Origin: an uncultured Clostridium sp.
GTDB taxonomy: Bacteria; Bacillota; Clostridia; Lachnospirales; Lachnospiraceae
Assembly: GCA_945915475.1 (NCBI GenBank)
Contig: CAMEFI010000025.1
Span: 1 to 43,248 of the forward strand
Direction: 5' to 3'
Length of the DNA stretch: 43,248 nucleotides
The translations under genes and the position numbers were made by a program. Under the pieces are notes generated by a model, which saw only the letters and a program-made list of their open reading frames with translations, was not told where the DNA came from and did not search any database. This document shows positions 1 to 9,581 of this stretch, in pieces. The first letter of the stretch is position 1, and every line of letters begins with the position of its first letter.

Positions 1-103
1 GAGCAATGAGAAAAGTAACCGGAGGTTACGAGCGAAGCATTGCGAGTAGAGCAATGAGAAAAGTAACCGGAGGTTACGAGCGAAGCATTGCGAGTAGAGC
101 AAT
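1..103. repeat. 48-bp tandem repeat upstream of pheT
   Basis: Two exact copies of a 48-bp unit (1-48 and 49-96) are followed by the first 7 bases of a third copy (97-103). Each unit holds an inverted repeat, GTAACC-GGA-GGTTAC, and an outer pair GCAATG...CATTGC, so each copy can fold as a hairpin. The array probably continues upstream of the window edge. It ends about 40 bp before the pheT start. It lacks the separate spacers of a CRISPR array and codes for nothing evident. It may be an intergenic palindromic repeat family. Confidence 0.85.
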
Positions 104-145
104 TTATTTAATATTAATTTTAGTATGAATGAAAGGAAATGAATT

Positions 146-2569
146 ATGAATACACCAATATCATGGATGAAAGCGTATGTCCCTGACCTTGACGTGGATG
201 TACAGGAATTTGTAGATAAAATGACATTATCCGGTTCGCATGTAGAAGGATATGAGAAGAAGGATAAAAATTTAGAGAAAATTGTGGTAGGACGGATTGA
301 AACGATGGAGAAGCATCCGAATGCGGATAAGCTGGTTGTCTGTCAGGTGAATATTGGTTCGCAGACACTTCAGATTGTAACCGGTGCTAAGAATGTGAAG
401 GTTGGAGATCGGATTCCGCTGGTATTAGATGGTGGTAAGGTAGCCGCTGCACATGGAGATGATAATGTGTATCCGGATGGAATTAAAATAAAAAAAGGTA
501 AACTTCGTGATGTTGAAAGTAACGGTATGATGTGTGGAATAGAGGAGTTAGGATCTTCTAGAGATTTCTATCCGGAAGCACCGGAAGATGGTGTCTATGT
601 ATTCCCGGAAGGTTCCGATGTGAAACCTGGCGATGATGCAGTTCATGCACTTGGGTTAGACGACACTGTCGTAGAGTATGAGATTACTTCCAACCGTGTG
701 GATTGTTTTTCTATGATTGGTATGGCAAGAGAGGTTGCGGTAACATTCCGTAAACCATTCTATCCTCCGGTTGTAACCGTTAAGGCAAATGACAAGGATG
801 TCAATGATTTCATTAAGGTTCGTGTAGAAGATCATGATTTGTGTTCCCGTTATTGTGCCAGAGTGGTAGAGAATATTAAGATTGGGCCTTCTCCAAAGTG
901 GATGCAGGATCGGTTGAAAGCAATGGGTATCCGTTCTATTAATAATCTGGTGGATATTACAAACTATGTTATGGAAGAATATGGACAACCAATGCATGCA
1001 TATGATTTAGATACCATTGCTAATCATGAGATTATTGTAAAACGGGCAAAGGATGGAGATACCTTTGTAACATTAGATGGACAGGAACGTACAATGGATT
1101 CCAACATTTTAATGATATGTGATGGAGAAAAGGAAGTTGGTATTGCCGGAATCATGGGTGGTGAGAATTCCATGATTACAGATAATGTTAAGACTGTATT
1201 ATTTGAGGCAGCCTGCTTTGATGGGACGAATATCCGTCTAGCCTCTAAAAGAATCGGTTTGCAGACAGATGCATCGTTCAAATTTACAAAGGGACTAGAC
1301 CCGAACACGGCAATGGAAGCAATCAACCGTGCCTGCCAGTTAGTAGAGGAAATGGGCTGTGGAGATGTGGTTGGTGGTGTTGTTGACATTTATCCGGAAC
1401 CAGTTGAAGAGAAAGTATTGCCATTTGAGCCGGAGCGTTATAATAAGCTGCTGGGAACAGATCTTTCACCGGAAGAGATGCTTACTTATCTTACAAAGTT
1501 AGAGTTAGTATATAATGAGAAAGAGAATACACTTACCATCCCAACTTTCCGTCAGGATTTAAATTGTGCTGCGGACATTGCAGAGGAAGTGGCAAGATTC
1601 TATGGATACGATAATATTCCGGTATCTCTTCCAAAGGGTGAGGCTACTGTGGGTAAAAAACCATTTGACCAGAGAGTACAGGATGTTGCCAGAGAGATTT
1701 GCGAACGCAATGGCTTCTCCGGTGGAATGACATATTCCTTTGAGAGTCCCAAGGTATTTGATAAATTGTTATTGCCGGAGGATGCAATGGAGCGTCAGGC
1801 GATTGTGATTGCAAATCCGTTAGGTGAGGATTTCTCGATTATGCGAACTCTTTCTTTAAATGGCATGTTGACATCACTTGCTACTAATTATAATAGAAGA
1901 AATAAAGTTGCAAGATTGTATGAACTTGGTAATATATACCTTCCAAAAGCATTACCGCTAACAGAGCTTCCAGATGAAAAAATGCGTTTGACGTTGGGCA
2001 TGTATGGTGCCGGCGATTTCTTTGATATGAAGGGTGTTGTGGAAGAAATCTTTGATAAGTTAGGTATAACCGGAGTGGAATGTGAGCCAAGTAATGATAT
2101 TCCATATTTACATCCGGGACGTCAGGCTCGTATTCAGAAAGGCAAACTGAATCTGGGTTTCCTTGGTCAGGTGCATCCGGAAGTTGGAGATAACTATAAT
2201 CTGAAGACGGAAGCCTATGTGGCTGTTCTGAATATGGAGACAATTACGATGCTTGCCAACTTTGACCGCAAGTATGAGGGTATCGCTAAGTTCCCTGCCA
2301 GTACAAGAGATTTGTCCATGGTAATGGATAAAGGTATGTTTGTTGGTCAGATTGAGCATGTGATTAAGAAAAATGCAGGTAAGATATTAGAAAGTTGCGA
2401 ACTGTTCGATGTATATGAAGGAGAGCAGGTAGGAGCAGGTAAGAAATCGGTTGCATTCTCCTTAATTTTCCGTGCAAAGGATCGTAATTTGGAGTCTGCA
2501 GAGATTGATAAGGCTGTTGACAAGGTTTTAAGTGCTTTGGGTGAACTTGGAATTGAGCTTAGAGCATAA
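146..2569 (+). CDS. pheT: Phenylalanine--tRNA ligase beta subunit
   Basis: This is the large subunit of the cytoplasmic (alpha-beta)2 phenylalanyl-tRNA synthetase, which charges tRNA-Phe. At 807 aa it has the usual bacterial length. Domains in order are an EMAP/OB-fold tRNA-binding domain (about 40-150, with VVGRIETMEKHPNADKLVVC), B3/B4 editing and core regions (about 210-385), B5 (about 410-480), a catalytic-like core, and the C-terminal ferredoxin-like anticodon-binding domain (about 710-807, starting near KFPASTRDLSMVMD). The start is set by GAAAGGAAAT just upstream of ATG. The partner pheS should lie before the window, with the 48-bp repeat array between the two genes or close to it. Family assignment is secure. 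Confidence 0.97.
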   Translation: MNTPISWMKAYVPDLDVDVQEFVDKMTLSGSHVEGYEKKDKNLEKIVVGRIETMEKHPNADKLVVCQVNIGSQTLQIVTGAKNVKVGDRIPLVLDGGKVAAAHGDDNVYPDGIKIKKGKLRDVESNGMMCGIEELGSSRDFYPEAPEDGVYVFPEGSDVKPGDDAVHALGLDDTVVEYEITSNRVDCFSMIGMAREVAVTFRKPFYPPVVTVKANDKDVNDFIKVRVEDHDLCSRYCARVVENIKIGPSPKWMQDRLKAMGIRSINNLVDITNYVMEEYGQPMHAYDLDTIANHEIIVKRAKDGDTFVTLDGQERTMDSNILMICDGEKEVGIAGIMGGENSMITDNVKTVLFEAACFDGTNIRLASKRIGLQTDASFKFTKGLDPNTAMEAINRACQLVEEMGCGDVVGGVVDIYPEPVEEKVLPFEPERYNKLLGTDLSPEEMLTYLTKLELVYNEKENTLTIPTFRQDLNCAADIAEEVARFYGYDNIPVSLPKGEATVGKKPFDQRVQDVAREICERNGFSGGMTYSFESPKVFDKLLLPEDAMERQAIVIANPLGEDFSIMRTLSLNGMLTSLATNYNRRNKVARLYELGNIYLPKALPLTELPDEKMRLTLGMYGAGDFFDMKGVVEEIFDKLGITGVECEPSNDIPYLHPGRQARIQKGKLNLGFLGQVHPEVGDNYNLKTEAYVAVLNMETITMLANFDRKYEGIAKFPASTRDLSMVMDKGMFVGQIEHVIKKNAGKILESCELFDVYEGEQVGAGKKSVAFSLIFRAKDRNLESAEIDKAVDKVLSALGELGIELRA

Positions 2570-2607
2570 AAGGATAGAGTCGTCCTATTTGTTATATGAT
2601 TATAATA

Positions 2608-2666
2608 AAAATACACAAATTGCCTGACACATTCTTTGTTGTCACCAATTTGTGTATTTTTTACTT
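2608..2666. terminator. Bidirectional intrinsic terminator between pheT and the EAL gene
   Basis: A 15-bp stem, AAAATACACAAATTG (2608-2622) with its exact complement (2646-2660), runs into a T tract on the plus strand and has an A tract before it, so it can stop transcription from both converging genes. The loop is about 23 nt. Confidence 0.85.
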
Positions 2667-2673
2667 TGGATAG

Positions 2674-4365
2674 TTATTGCCCGTTCTCGTGGATAACATC
2701 CGGATTCCACAGTTCCTCAAATTCAGAAATAGGAACTGGTTTGGAAAAGTAATATCCCTGGGATACCGAGCAGCCATGGTCAAATAGGAAATCAGCCTGC
2801 TCCTTTGTCTCCACACCTTCTGCAATGATGTCTAATCCTAAATCATTCGTCATGGAAATGACATGTGATACAATGGATTGCCCATTGGTATTTTCAAAGC
2901 AGGTATCTAGGAACATCCGATCCATCTTAAGAACATCAAAAGGTGTATTCTTTAACATGCTTAGGGAAGAAAAACCAGATCCAAAATCATCCATCATCAA
3001 TGTAAATCCTGCTTCTTTGAAATCGTTTGCGAATTGGATGGTTTCATCATTTTCTGCTGTTTCCGTAATCTCAATCTGTAATAAATGAATCGGAATCTGA
3101 TACTGCTCTAATAAATGTTTTATGTAGTTTACAACATTGATCTTATCCAGATAAGTCCGGGATACATTAATGGAAATCGGAATTGGTGTAATACCGGCAT
3201 CTAACCATTTCCGCAGCAATATACATACAGATTCCCACATAAACTGATCCAGCTTGAGAATAAAACCATTCTTTTCAAAAACAGGGATGAATTCAGAAGG
3301 GGGAATAATCTGTTTGTTATCCGGAATCCAACGCACCAACGCCTCGGCACCAATGATCTCGGAGTGCGTCTTGTTGTAGCGGCACTTTGGTTGTAAAAAT
3401 ACATGAAATTCACCATTGTTCAATGCATCTTCTTCAATATCTTCAATAATGGCAGTCTGTTTATGAATATCCTTTGGTATTTCATCGTAAAATGCCACCT
3501 TCTTAATAACAGAATTCTTAATGTATTCTCTTGCAATGCCGGCAAGATCTCCACTGGAACGAAAGCGTTTTGTGGTACCTGGTACAATGGCAATTCCATA
3601 GGACATACTGAACCGGATGTCACCGCAGCGGTGTAATCTCGCATCCAGATGCTCAATGAAATCCAGAATATCCTCCCTGCTGGTATAGTATGTCACAATT
3701 TCAAACACATCAGCAGACATACGGCAATAGATGTGATCCCGGTCGCACATGACTTTCAAAGTATCTAAAACATATTGCAGGATCTTATCGCCGATTTTAC
3801 TGCCGTGAGCTTCATTGATATAACGGAATTTGCGAATGTCAAATTGAATAAATGCATAATCCCGGTTGGGATTTTTACCTAAAAAATCTGCAATTTGATT
3901 AAAAAAAATAGAAGGATTTTTGTCATTTGTGAAAGACTGGACAATCTGGAGCGTTCGAAGTTCCTGTGTGTGGAATGCCCGTAACTTGCCAACATAAGAA
4001 CAAATACATCCCTGTTCGTCTAAATCCAGATAGCAGACAACACTGCATAATTTCCTGGAAGATGACTTACTTTGCAGATGCAGGTTAACAGATAGTTCAT
4101 TCATGTGAATTGGTTCCTGAATTCCCTGTTGCAAGCGTTCATATAAGTTAATGATCTTACCACGATCTTCCGGACATACCCGGGTACCGGAATATAGTTC
4201 TTTCAATATATCCTGAGAGGTCATTTCTGATAAATCACAAGTATATGGATTATTCTCTACAAAGCAGAAGCCGGTCTTTATATTTTTATAAAAATATATA
4301 GAATCAAAATGCTCCTGGCGAATTCTTGGTATATTGAGCATTTCTTCTCTTTGATTGGTATCCAT
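2674..4365 (-). CDS. EAL-domain c-di-GMP phosphodiesterase with degenerate GGDEF domain
   Basis: Predicted cytosolic 563-aa enzyme that linearises cyclic di-GMP. The N-terminal ~135 residues are an unassigned, possibly PAS-like sensory region. A GGDEF-type domain follows (about 140-300), but its signature reads RMSADVF (near 215-221) where RxGGDEF is expected, so cyclase activity is probably lost. The C-terminal EAL domain (about 305-555) is intact: EALVRW, the NVS asparagine, the EITE glutamate, DDFGSGFSS, KMDR, EGVE and QGYYFSKP are all present. No transmembrane segment is evident. The start at 4365 is preferred over an ATG nine bases upstream because AAAGG then sits 7 bases away. It is a single gene with its own terminator, converging on pheT. 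A role in the motility/adhesion switch is inference. Confidence 0.92.
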   Translation of the reverse strand: MDTNQREEMLNIPRIRQEHFDSIYFYKNIKTGFCFVENNPYTCDLSEMTSQDILKELYSGTRVCPEDRGKIINLYERLQQGIQEPIHMNELSVNLHLQSKSSSRKLCSVVCYLDLDEQGCICSYVGKLRAFHTQELRTLQIVQSFTNDKNPSIFFNQIADFLGKNPNRDYAFIQFDIRKFRYINEAHGSKIGDKILQYVLDTLKVMCDRDHIYCRMSADVFEIVTYYTSREDILDFIEHLDARLHRCGDIRFSMSYGIAIVPGTTKRFRSSGDLAGIAREYIKNSVIKKVAFYDEIPKDIHKQTAIIEDIEEDALNNGEFHVFLQPKCRYNKTHSEIIGAEALVRWIPDNKQIIPPSEFIPVFEKNGFILKLDQFMWESVCILLRKWLDAGITPIPISINVSRTYLDKINVVNYIKHLLEQYQIPIHLLQIEITETAENDETIQFANDFKEAGFTLMMDDFGSGFSSLSMLKNTPFDVLKMDRMFLDTCFENTNGQSIVSHVISMTNDLGLDIIAEGVETKEQADFLFDHGCSVSQGYYFSKPVPISEFEELWNPDVIHENGQ

Positions 4366-4415
4366 ATACATCATCCTTTCTATCAGAGGTCATCTATTCA
4401 TAAGTATAATAACAA

Positions 4416-4439
4416 ACTATTATCTGATTAGGTAATAGT
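4416..4439. promoter_or_regulatory. Inverted repeat upstream of the EAL gene
   Basis: Perfect 7-bp arms ACTATTA / TAATAGT are separated by 10 bases, about 50 bp upstream of the EAL start in the 270-bp divergent region with queA. The position fits an operator for the EAL gene. No regulator is identifiable. Confidence 0.35.
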
Positions 4440-4523
4440 ATAGCACATTAACTTAAGAAAAGACATAGTATTTTAGAAATAATTGGTATTTTGTAAGGAT
4501 TTATTTGGGGTGAAAAATAACGG

Positions 4524-4552
4524 CTGACAAGGATAGTGTATTGTGATATGAT
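4524..4552 (+). promoter_or_regulatory. Sigma-A promoter for queA
   Basis: CTGACA (4524-4529), a 17-base spacer, and TATGAT (4547-4552). The predicted start lies near 4560, giving a leader of about 80 nt before queA. Confidence 0.6.
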
Positions 4553-4637
4553 AATCAATTAGAGTTGAAATGCATTTGTGTAAATGCCGGATGCCGTATT
4601 ATCATATTGTACTATATAGAATATTAGGAGAAATAAG

Positions 4638-5675
4638 ATGAAACTAACTGATTTTAATTATGATTTACCGGAGGAATTGATTGCACAGGATCCGTTAGAG
4701 AAACGAAGTGATTCCCGATTAATGGTGGTGGGAAGAGAAGATGGTTCCATAGAACATAAACATTTTTATGATATCATTGATTATCTGAATCCGGGCGACT
4801 GCCTTGTGATCAATGACACCAAGGTAATCCCAGCCCGTTTAATGGGGGTAAAAGAGGATACCGGGGCATCCATTGAGGTGCTTTTATTAAAAAGAAAAGA
4901 AGAAAAAGTATGGGAAACTCTGGTAAAACCGGGGAAAAAGATGAAGATTGGAGCAAGGGTTACATTTGGTGATGGCTTACTCACCGGTGAGGTGATAGAT
5001 ATTGTAGAGGAGGGAAATCGCCTCATTCGTTTTGAATATGAAGGAATCTGGGAGGAACTGTTAGATCAGTTAGGACAGATGCCTCTTCCCCCATATATTA
5101 CCCATCAGTTAAAGGATAAGAACCGATATCAGACGGTATATGCAGAGCATGAGGGATCGGCTGCTGCGCCTACGGCGGGTCTGCATTTTACAAAGGAATT
5201 ATTACAGCAAATTAAAGATAAAGGAGTAGAGATTGCACATGTGACATTGCATGTGGGGTTAGGTACTTTCCGACCGGTAAAAGTTGATAATATATTAGAG
5301 CATCATATGCATTCGGAATTCTATATGGTAGAGCAGGAGGCTGCGGATAAGATGAATGCGGCAAAGGCCAGAGGCAATCAGGTTATTGCCGTTGGAACCA
5401 CCAGTACCAGAACCATAGAATCCGTGGCAGATGAGAATGGTGTCATGCGGGCAGCGAGTGGATGGACGGATATATTCATCTATCCGGGTTATCAGTTTAA
5501 GGTAGTGGATTCCCTAATCACAAATTTCCATTTGCCGGAATCCACGTTACTGATGTTGGTATCTGCCCTGTCAACCAGAGAGCATATGTTGCATGCTTAC
5601 GAGGTGGCTGTGCGGGAAAAATACCGGTTCTTCTCCTTTGGGGATGCTATGTTCATTCAGAAACGGGAAAAATAA
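4638..5675 (+). CDS. queA: S-adenosylmethionine:tRNA ribosyltransferase-isomerase
   Basis: QueA transfers and isomerises the ribosyl group of SAM onto preQ1-modified tRNA, making epoxyqueuosine at position 34. The 345-aa length is typical. Family stretches seen include the N-terminal [15 protein letters not shown] with [31 protein letters not shown], the HHMHSE segment, [26 protein letters not shown] and the C-terminal [17 protein letters not shown] sits 8 bases before the ATG. No other queuosine gene is in the window. The gene stands alone and converges on aroA with 50 bp between the stops. Confidence 0.97.
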   Translation: MKLTDFNYDLPEELIAQDPLEKRSDSRLMVVGREDGSIEHKHFYDIIDYLNPGDCLVINDTKVIPARLMGVKEDTGASIEVLLLKRKEEKVWETLVKPGKKMKIGARVTFGDGLLTGEVIDIVEEGNRLIRFEYEGIWEELLDQLGQMPLPPYITHQLKDKNRYQTVYAEHEGSAAAPTAGLHFTKELLQQIKDKGVEIAHVTLHVGLGTFRPVKVDNILEHHMHSEFYMVEQEAADKMNAAKARGNQVIAVGTTSTRTIESVADENGVMRAASGWTDIFIYPGYQFKVVDSLITNFHLPESTLLMLVSALSTREHMLHAYEVAVREKYRFFSFGDAMFIQKREK

Positions 5676-5725
5676 GAAGAATATAAATTCTTGTTCCCAA
5701 TAAAGCAAAAACGCTCCGCTATGGA

Positions 5726-7009
5726 TTATAGGCACAATTTTTCTAAATCTGCATAGAAGGTCGGATAGGAAATGTTCACACATTCTGCGCCGGTAATTTC
5801 TGTGTCCCCTTCTGCAAGTCCTCCTGCAATGGCAAAGCTCATGGCGATGCGGTGGTCAAGCTTAGAATCGATGGTGGCACCATGGAGTGGCTTACCACCG
5901 TGGATAATCATACCATCGTCTGTTCCCTCAATCTCTACACCCATGGAGGAGAGATTGTGTACCATCACATCAATACGGTTGGATTCTTTGACTTTCAATT
6001 CCTGTGCGTCCTTGATGATAGTGGTGCCATCTGCAAAGGCAGCCATGATTGCAAGGACTGGAATCTCATCAATCAGTTTTGGAATGATATCCCCTTCAAT
6101 TGTACATCCGTGCAGGCTGCTTGTCCGGACAGTGATATCGGCAACCGGTTCCCCAACATCCTGTTTCACATTGGAAAGAGTGATGTCAGCCCCCATATTC
6201 TTACATACAGTTAAGATACCATCCCGTGTGGGGTTGATTCCCACGTTACGAATGGTAATCTCTGAGTTCGGTGTAATCAGTCCTGCCACAATGAAGTAGG
6301 CAGCAGAAGAAATGTCGCCGGGAACATCTATATGCTGTGCGTGCAGCTGGCTTGCAGGATGAACGGTTGCGGAGGTGCCTTCCCTTTTGATATCCACTCC
6401 GAAGGATTCAAACATCAATTCCGTATGATTTCTTGAAAGTGCCGGTTCCGTTACACTGGTCGTACCTTCTGCATATAAGCCTGCTAACAGGATTGCCGAT
6501 TTGACCTGTGCGGAAGCCACAGGAGATTCATAGTGAATTCCGTGTAATTGTCCGCCGGTAATGGTAAATGGTGCACATTGTTCCGCAGCAAGACTTTGAA
6601 AGTGGGCACCCATTTGTGTCAGTGGTTTCATAATACGTCCCATTGGACGTTTGCGGATAGAAGCATCTCCGTCAACCGTAGACAGGAATGGCTGGGCAGC
6701 AAGAATACCGGACATCAGTCTTGTAGTGGTACCGCTGTTGCCAACATCTAATGTAGAAGTTGGGTTGGTCAGTCCGTGTAATCCTTTTCCGTGAATCCGT
6801 ACCGTATTGGTTGCAATGTTATTCTCAATGTCAATTCCCATTTTCTGAAAACAGGAAATAGAAGATAAACAATCTGCCCCCTGTAGGAAGCCGGTTACTT
6901 CCGTGGTTCCTTTGGCAAGGGAGCCTAGCATAATGCTTCTGTGAGAAATGGATTTATCACCGGGCACGGTGAGTTCTCCACGTAATTGGTTAAAATGTCT
7001 GATCTGCAT
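5726..7009 (-). CDS. aroA: 3-phosphoshikimate 1-carboxyvinyltransferase (EPSP synthase)
   Basis: Sixth step of the shikimate pathway: joins shikimate-3-phosphate and phosphoenolpyruvate. The 427-aa protein has PGDKSISHR (K19, S20, R24), GNSGTTTRLMSG (90-101), the RPMGR segment and DEIPVLA with the catalytic aspartate D314. The SISHRS/NSGTTTRL pattern resembles the Firmicutes (class II-like) group rather than the enterobacterial enzyme; glyphosate response cannot be read from this alone. It follows tyrA by 9 bases, and the AGGAG ribosome site overlaps the tyrA stop codon, so the two are co-transcribed and probably translationally coupled. Confidence 0.97.
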   Translation of the reverse strand: MQIRHFNQLRGELTVPGDKSISHRSIMLGSLAKGTTEVTGFLQGADCLSSISCFQKMGIDIENNIATNTVRIHGKGLHGLTNPTSTLDVGNSGTTTRLMSGILAAQPFLSTVDGDASIRKRPMGRIMKPLTQMGAHFQSLAAEQCAPFTITGGQLHGIHYESPVASAQVKSAILLAGLYAEGTTSVTEPALSRNHTELMFESFGVDIKREGTSATVHPASQLHAQHIDVPGDISSAAYFIVAGLITPNSEITIRNVGINPTRDGILTVCKNMGADITLSNVKQDVGEPVADITVRTSSLHGCTIEGDIIPKLIDEIPVLAIMAAFADGTTIIKDAQELKVKESNRIDVMVHNLSSMGVEIEGTDDGMIIHGGKPLHGATIDSKLDHRIAMSFAIAGGLAEGDTEITGAECVNISYPTFYADLEKLCL

Positions 7010-7018
7010 AATATTCTC

Positions 7019-8122
7019 CTAACGTTTGTATACTGTATATAGATGTTGCTTTAATAATTCGGCTGCAGCAATTGCACTATCGTTATCATAGAAAGAAAGA
7101 CGAAGAACACCTTCGTTATCCTCCCGGTTATGGGTAATACCGATATTTTTCAGATTGATTCCGGCATTGCCGATAATAGAAACAGCTTTGGCAATGGCAT
7201 TTGGTTCATCCGGGATATCAATATATACTTCATAATTCATACGAATGACACCGGTTGCATGTTCCGGTACAGAATTGCGATAATCTTTTGCCTGATCAAA
7301 AAAGGTATAGATCTCCCGGGCATCTTCTGATTCAATGGCGCTGATCATGGTATCTAATTCTTTCTGAAAAGTACGAAGTCCTGCAATGACGTTATCAGGA
7401 TTGCTCAGTAATATATGCTCCCATACAACAGGATTGGAGGAGGCAATTCGTGTGATATCCTTGAAACCGCCAGCAGCTAACTGTTTTAACATTCCGTTCT
7501 CATCATCCTGTGCAGCCACCAGATTCACAAGGGAAGAGGCTATGACATGTGGAATGTGACTGATATATGCGGTGATCTCGTCATGTCGTTGCGGACTATA
7601 TAGAATGGGAATGGCACCCAGATCCTCAATAAATGTGCGGAAGGCAGACACTTTATCATCCTCTACCGTTTCAGAAGGCGTTATAAAATAGTAAGCATTT
7701 TCTATAAGACGGTCATGGGCCGCCTCGTAACCACTTCGTTCTGACCCCACCATGGGATGTCCACCAATAAAGTAATCATCTAATTGCTGGTCGTGGATTG
7801 CATTATAGATATCACTCTTGACACTTCCCACATCAGTAAGAATACAGGTGTCCTTCATGATACGCTTTAATATAGGAAGATATGCAATATTGTAATGAAC
7901 AGGGGCACATAAAAAAATGTAATCGCAATCATGCATGGCCTCAATCGAGGTAATGGTTTTTGACAGAGTATGGTCTTCTAAAGCGAAAGCTAATGCCTTT
8001 TGGTCTACATCATATCCAAGGATCTCAGTATCCGGAAAGATTCGGCGGATAGATTTGGCAATGGAACCTCCAATGAGACCAAGACCAATAAAACCGATAC
8101 GGAATTGTTCTTTTGTATTCAT
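7019..8122 (-). CDS. tyrA: Prephenate dehydrogenase with C-terminal ACT domain
   Basis: NAD(P)-dependent conversion of prephenate to 4-hydroxyphenylpyruvate in tyrosine synthesis. The N-terminal Rossmann fold has GLGLIGGS (G13, G15, G18 of the chosen start). HPMVGSERSG and the helical segment HDEITAYISHIPH are the prephenate dehydrogenase signatures. The last ~70 residues (YEVYIDIPDEPNAIAKAV onward) form an ACT domain, which usually gives tyrosine feedback control. The start at 8122 has GGAG 9 bases upstream and gives 367 aa. An in-frame ATG at 8158, with AGGGG upstream, would add 12 residues and cannot be excluded. First gene of the tyrA-aroA operon. Confidence 0.95.
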   Translation of the reverse strand: MNTKEQFRIGFIGLGLIGGSIAKSIRRIFPDTEILGYDVDQKALAFALEDHTLSKTITSIEAMHDCDYIFLCAPVHYNIAYLPILKRIMKDTCILTDVGSVKSDIYNAIHDQQLDDYFIGGHPMVGSERSGYEAAHDRLIENAYYFITPSETVEDDKVSAFRTFIEDLGAIPILYSPQRHDEITAYISHIPHVIASSLVNLVAAQDDENGMLKQLAAGGFKDITRIASSNPVVWEHILLSNPDNVIAGLRTFQKELDTMISAIESEDAREIYTFFDQAKDYRNSVPEHATGVIRMNYEVYIDIPDEPNAIAKAVSIIGNAGINLKNIGITHNREDNEGVLRLSFYDNDSAIAAAELLKQHLYTVYKR

Positions 8123-8187
8123 AGATTCATTCTCCATTTTCTTAATGTAAGCAGGCATTTGTACAACCCCTGCTTTGTATTATGCTT

Positions 8188-8216
8188 ATTGTAGTATGGG
8201 AAATCTGATATGTCAA
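8188..8216 (-). promoter_or_regulatory. Sigma-A promoter for tyrA-aroA
   Basis: On the minus strand TTGACA (8216-8211), a 17-base spacer and TACAAT (8193-8188). It begins 23 bp beyond the stop of the upstream pseudouridine synthase gene, so tyrA-aroA can be transcribed independently. The predicted leader is short, with no attenuator or riboswitch visible. Confidence 0.8.
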
Positions 8217-8238
8217 CACTTTAAATTGCTAAAGCGCC

Positions 8239-9027
8239 TTATGATTCCGCCAGCAGTGCATGCTCCTCCGGTGTCAGAGGACGGCTTTCTCCCGACATTA
8301 GATCTGTTGGCAGGGTAAGTGCACCAAATTGAATTCTTTTTAGGTAAAGGACCTCTTTGCCAACGGCATGAAACATACGTTTCACCTGATGAAATTTTCC
8401 TTCATGAAGTGTTACTTCTATAAAAGAAAGAGAGTCCGATATCTGTTCTAAGTCCAAACGTTTCATGCAGTCAGAAAGCCACGGATGATTCTTTATTGCC
8501 ACATCATATGTATAATAAGAAAGAACAGCCGGCAGTGCTACGTTGAGATCCTCATCGCCAATCTCCAGACCTTTCGCAAAAGCCTCAACGTCCTCATCAT
8601 TAACCTGTCCCCTTATAATGGAAAAGTAAGTTTTTGATACATGCCGTTTTGGGGAAAGAAGCCGATGAGACAGGGCACCATCGTTTGTAATAAGAAGAAA
8701 TCCTTCAGTGTCTTTATCCAACCGTCCTACTGGGAATAAGTCTTTCCTATGGCTGTTAATCAAAGACAGAACGGTGGGAGCCGTATTATCCTTTGTTGCA
8801 CTGACATAACCGGCAGGTTTGTTCAGAATATAATATTCATATTTGTCTAAATGAATGGTTTCTCCCTGATAAGTAATGATATCCATTGCAGGTTCAATTT
8901 TGTAATCCGGTTTCTGTATCATCTCGTTATTGACTGTAACATACCCTTTTTTGAGTTCCTTCTTAATAATAGAGCGAGTGCCAATACCGGCATCACACAG
9001 ATATTTATCAAGACGCATAAGTGCCAT
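8239..9027 (-). CDS. RsuA/RluB-family pseudouridine synthase
   Basis: Isomerises a uridine in rRNA to pseudouridine. The 262-aa protein has an N-terminal S4 RNA-binding domain (about 1-60, MRLDKYLCDAGIGTRS) and a catalytic domain with ILNKPAGYVSA and GRLDKDTEGFLL, where D104 is the catalytic aspartate. HEGKFHQVKRMF is the RsuA/RluB/E/F C-terminal signature. The DKDTEGFLLITNDG and KTY pattern is closest to RsuA (16S rRNA U516), but the exact target is not certain. AAGGAG lies 8 bases before the ATG. A 522-bp inserted element begins about 30 bp upstream of the start and must have separated the gene from its original promoter. Confidence 0.9.
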   Translation of the reverse strand: MALMRLDKYLCDAGIGTRSIIKKELKKGYVTVNNEMIQKPDYKIEPAMDIITYQGETIHLDKYEYYILNKPAGYVSATKDNTAPTVLSLINSHRKDLFPVGRLDKDTEGFLLITNDGALSHRLLSPKRHVSKTYFSIIRGQVNDEDVEAFAKGLEIGDEDLNVALPAVLSYYTYDVAIKNHPWLSDCMKRLDLEQISDSLSFIEVTLHEGKFHQVKRMFHAVGKEVLYLKRIQFGALTLPTDLMSGESRPLTPEEHALLAES

Positions 9028-9046
9028 ATAGATTCTCCTTTATATA

Positions 9047-9059
9047 TAATAAGTATATA
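9047..9059. repeat. Left copy of 13-bp target-site duplication
   Basis: TAATAAGTATATA immediately left of the palindromic element; the identical 13 bases occur in direct orientation at 9582-9594 on the other side. Confidence 0.75.
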
Positions 9060-9581
9060 GGCAATTGCGAAACACCTAATATGCAATTGTATGCTTTTTA
9101 AAACACATTGGATTTCTTAAAATGCTACAGGACGATGTTTCTATATTTTTTCTGCGCTGTTTTCGCCCTCTAAGAAATTCTACTGCTTTGCGGCTGGCGG
9201 CTTTGATTACGCATGCCTCCTATAAACTCAAGCGCGGCAAGAAAGGTTGTCTTGTATGACGGCAGGCACTTTGAGTACGCCGGTCCTTAGAATGTGCGCT
9301 CATTATTTACAATATACAAAGAATTAGATGCACATTCTTAGTACCGCTGCGTACGAGACGTAGCGCAAGCGTGCCTGCGTCAACAAGATACCTTTCTAAA
9401 CCGTGCTTTCAGACATATATCCGGCATGCGTTTTGCAGCCAGCCGAACAAAGCAGTGAATTTCTAAAAGGCCGCGCGTCAAGAAAAAATATTAGAAACAC
9501 GTTCCATGTAGCATCACTAAGGAAGAGTAAATGTGTTTAAAAAAGCATACAATCACATACTAGGTGTTTCGCAATTACTTG
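9060..9581. mobile_element. 522-bp near-palindromic MITE-like element
   Basis: The two halves are imperfect inverted copies of each other around 9298-9329. The ends match in 17 of 18 bases: GCAATTGCGAAACACCTA at 9061-9078 and the complement of 9561-9578. Further paired blocks include GTATGCTTTTT/AAACACATT, ATGCTACA, TTTCTA/ATTTTTTCT, AGAAATTC/ACTGCTTTG, CGGCTGGC, ACGCATGCC, AGAAAGGT, GCAGGCAC and a 9-bp inner stem AGAATGTGC (9289-9297) with GCACATTCT (9330-9338). No ORF of note lies inside. The 13-bp duplication at both edges argues for insertion by a transposase acting in trans. This accounts for most of the 862-bp gap between the pseudouridine synthase gene and the 3D-domain gene. Confidence 0.8.

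Noticed and set aside
1-103. CRISPR array at the left edge
   Set aside because: The copies are directly abutting and identical over the full 48 bp, with no distinct unique spacers, and no cas gene is in the window.
5676-5725. Terminator between queA and aroA
   Set aside because: Only a 6-bp stem (AAGAAT/ATTCTT) without a T tract; not enough to call.
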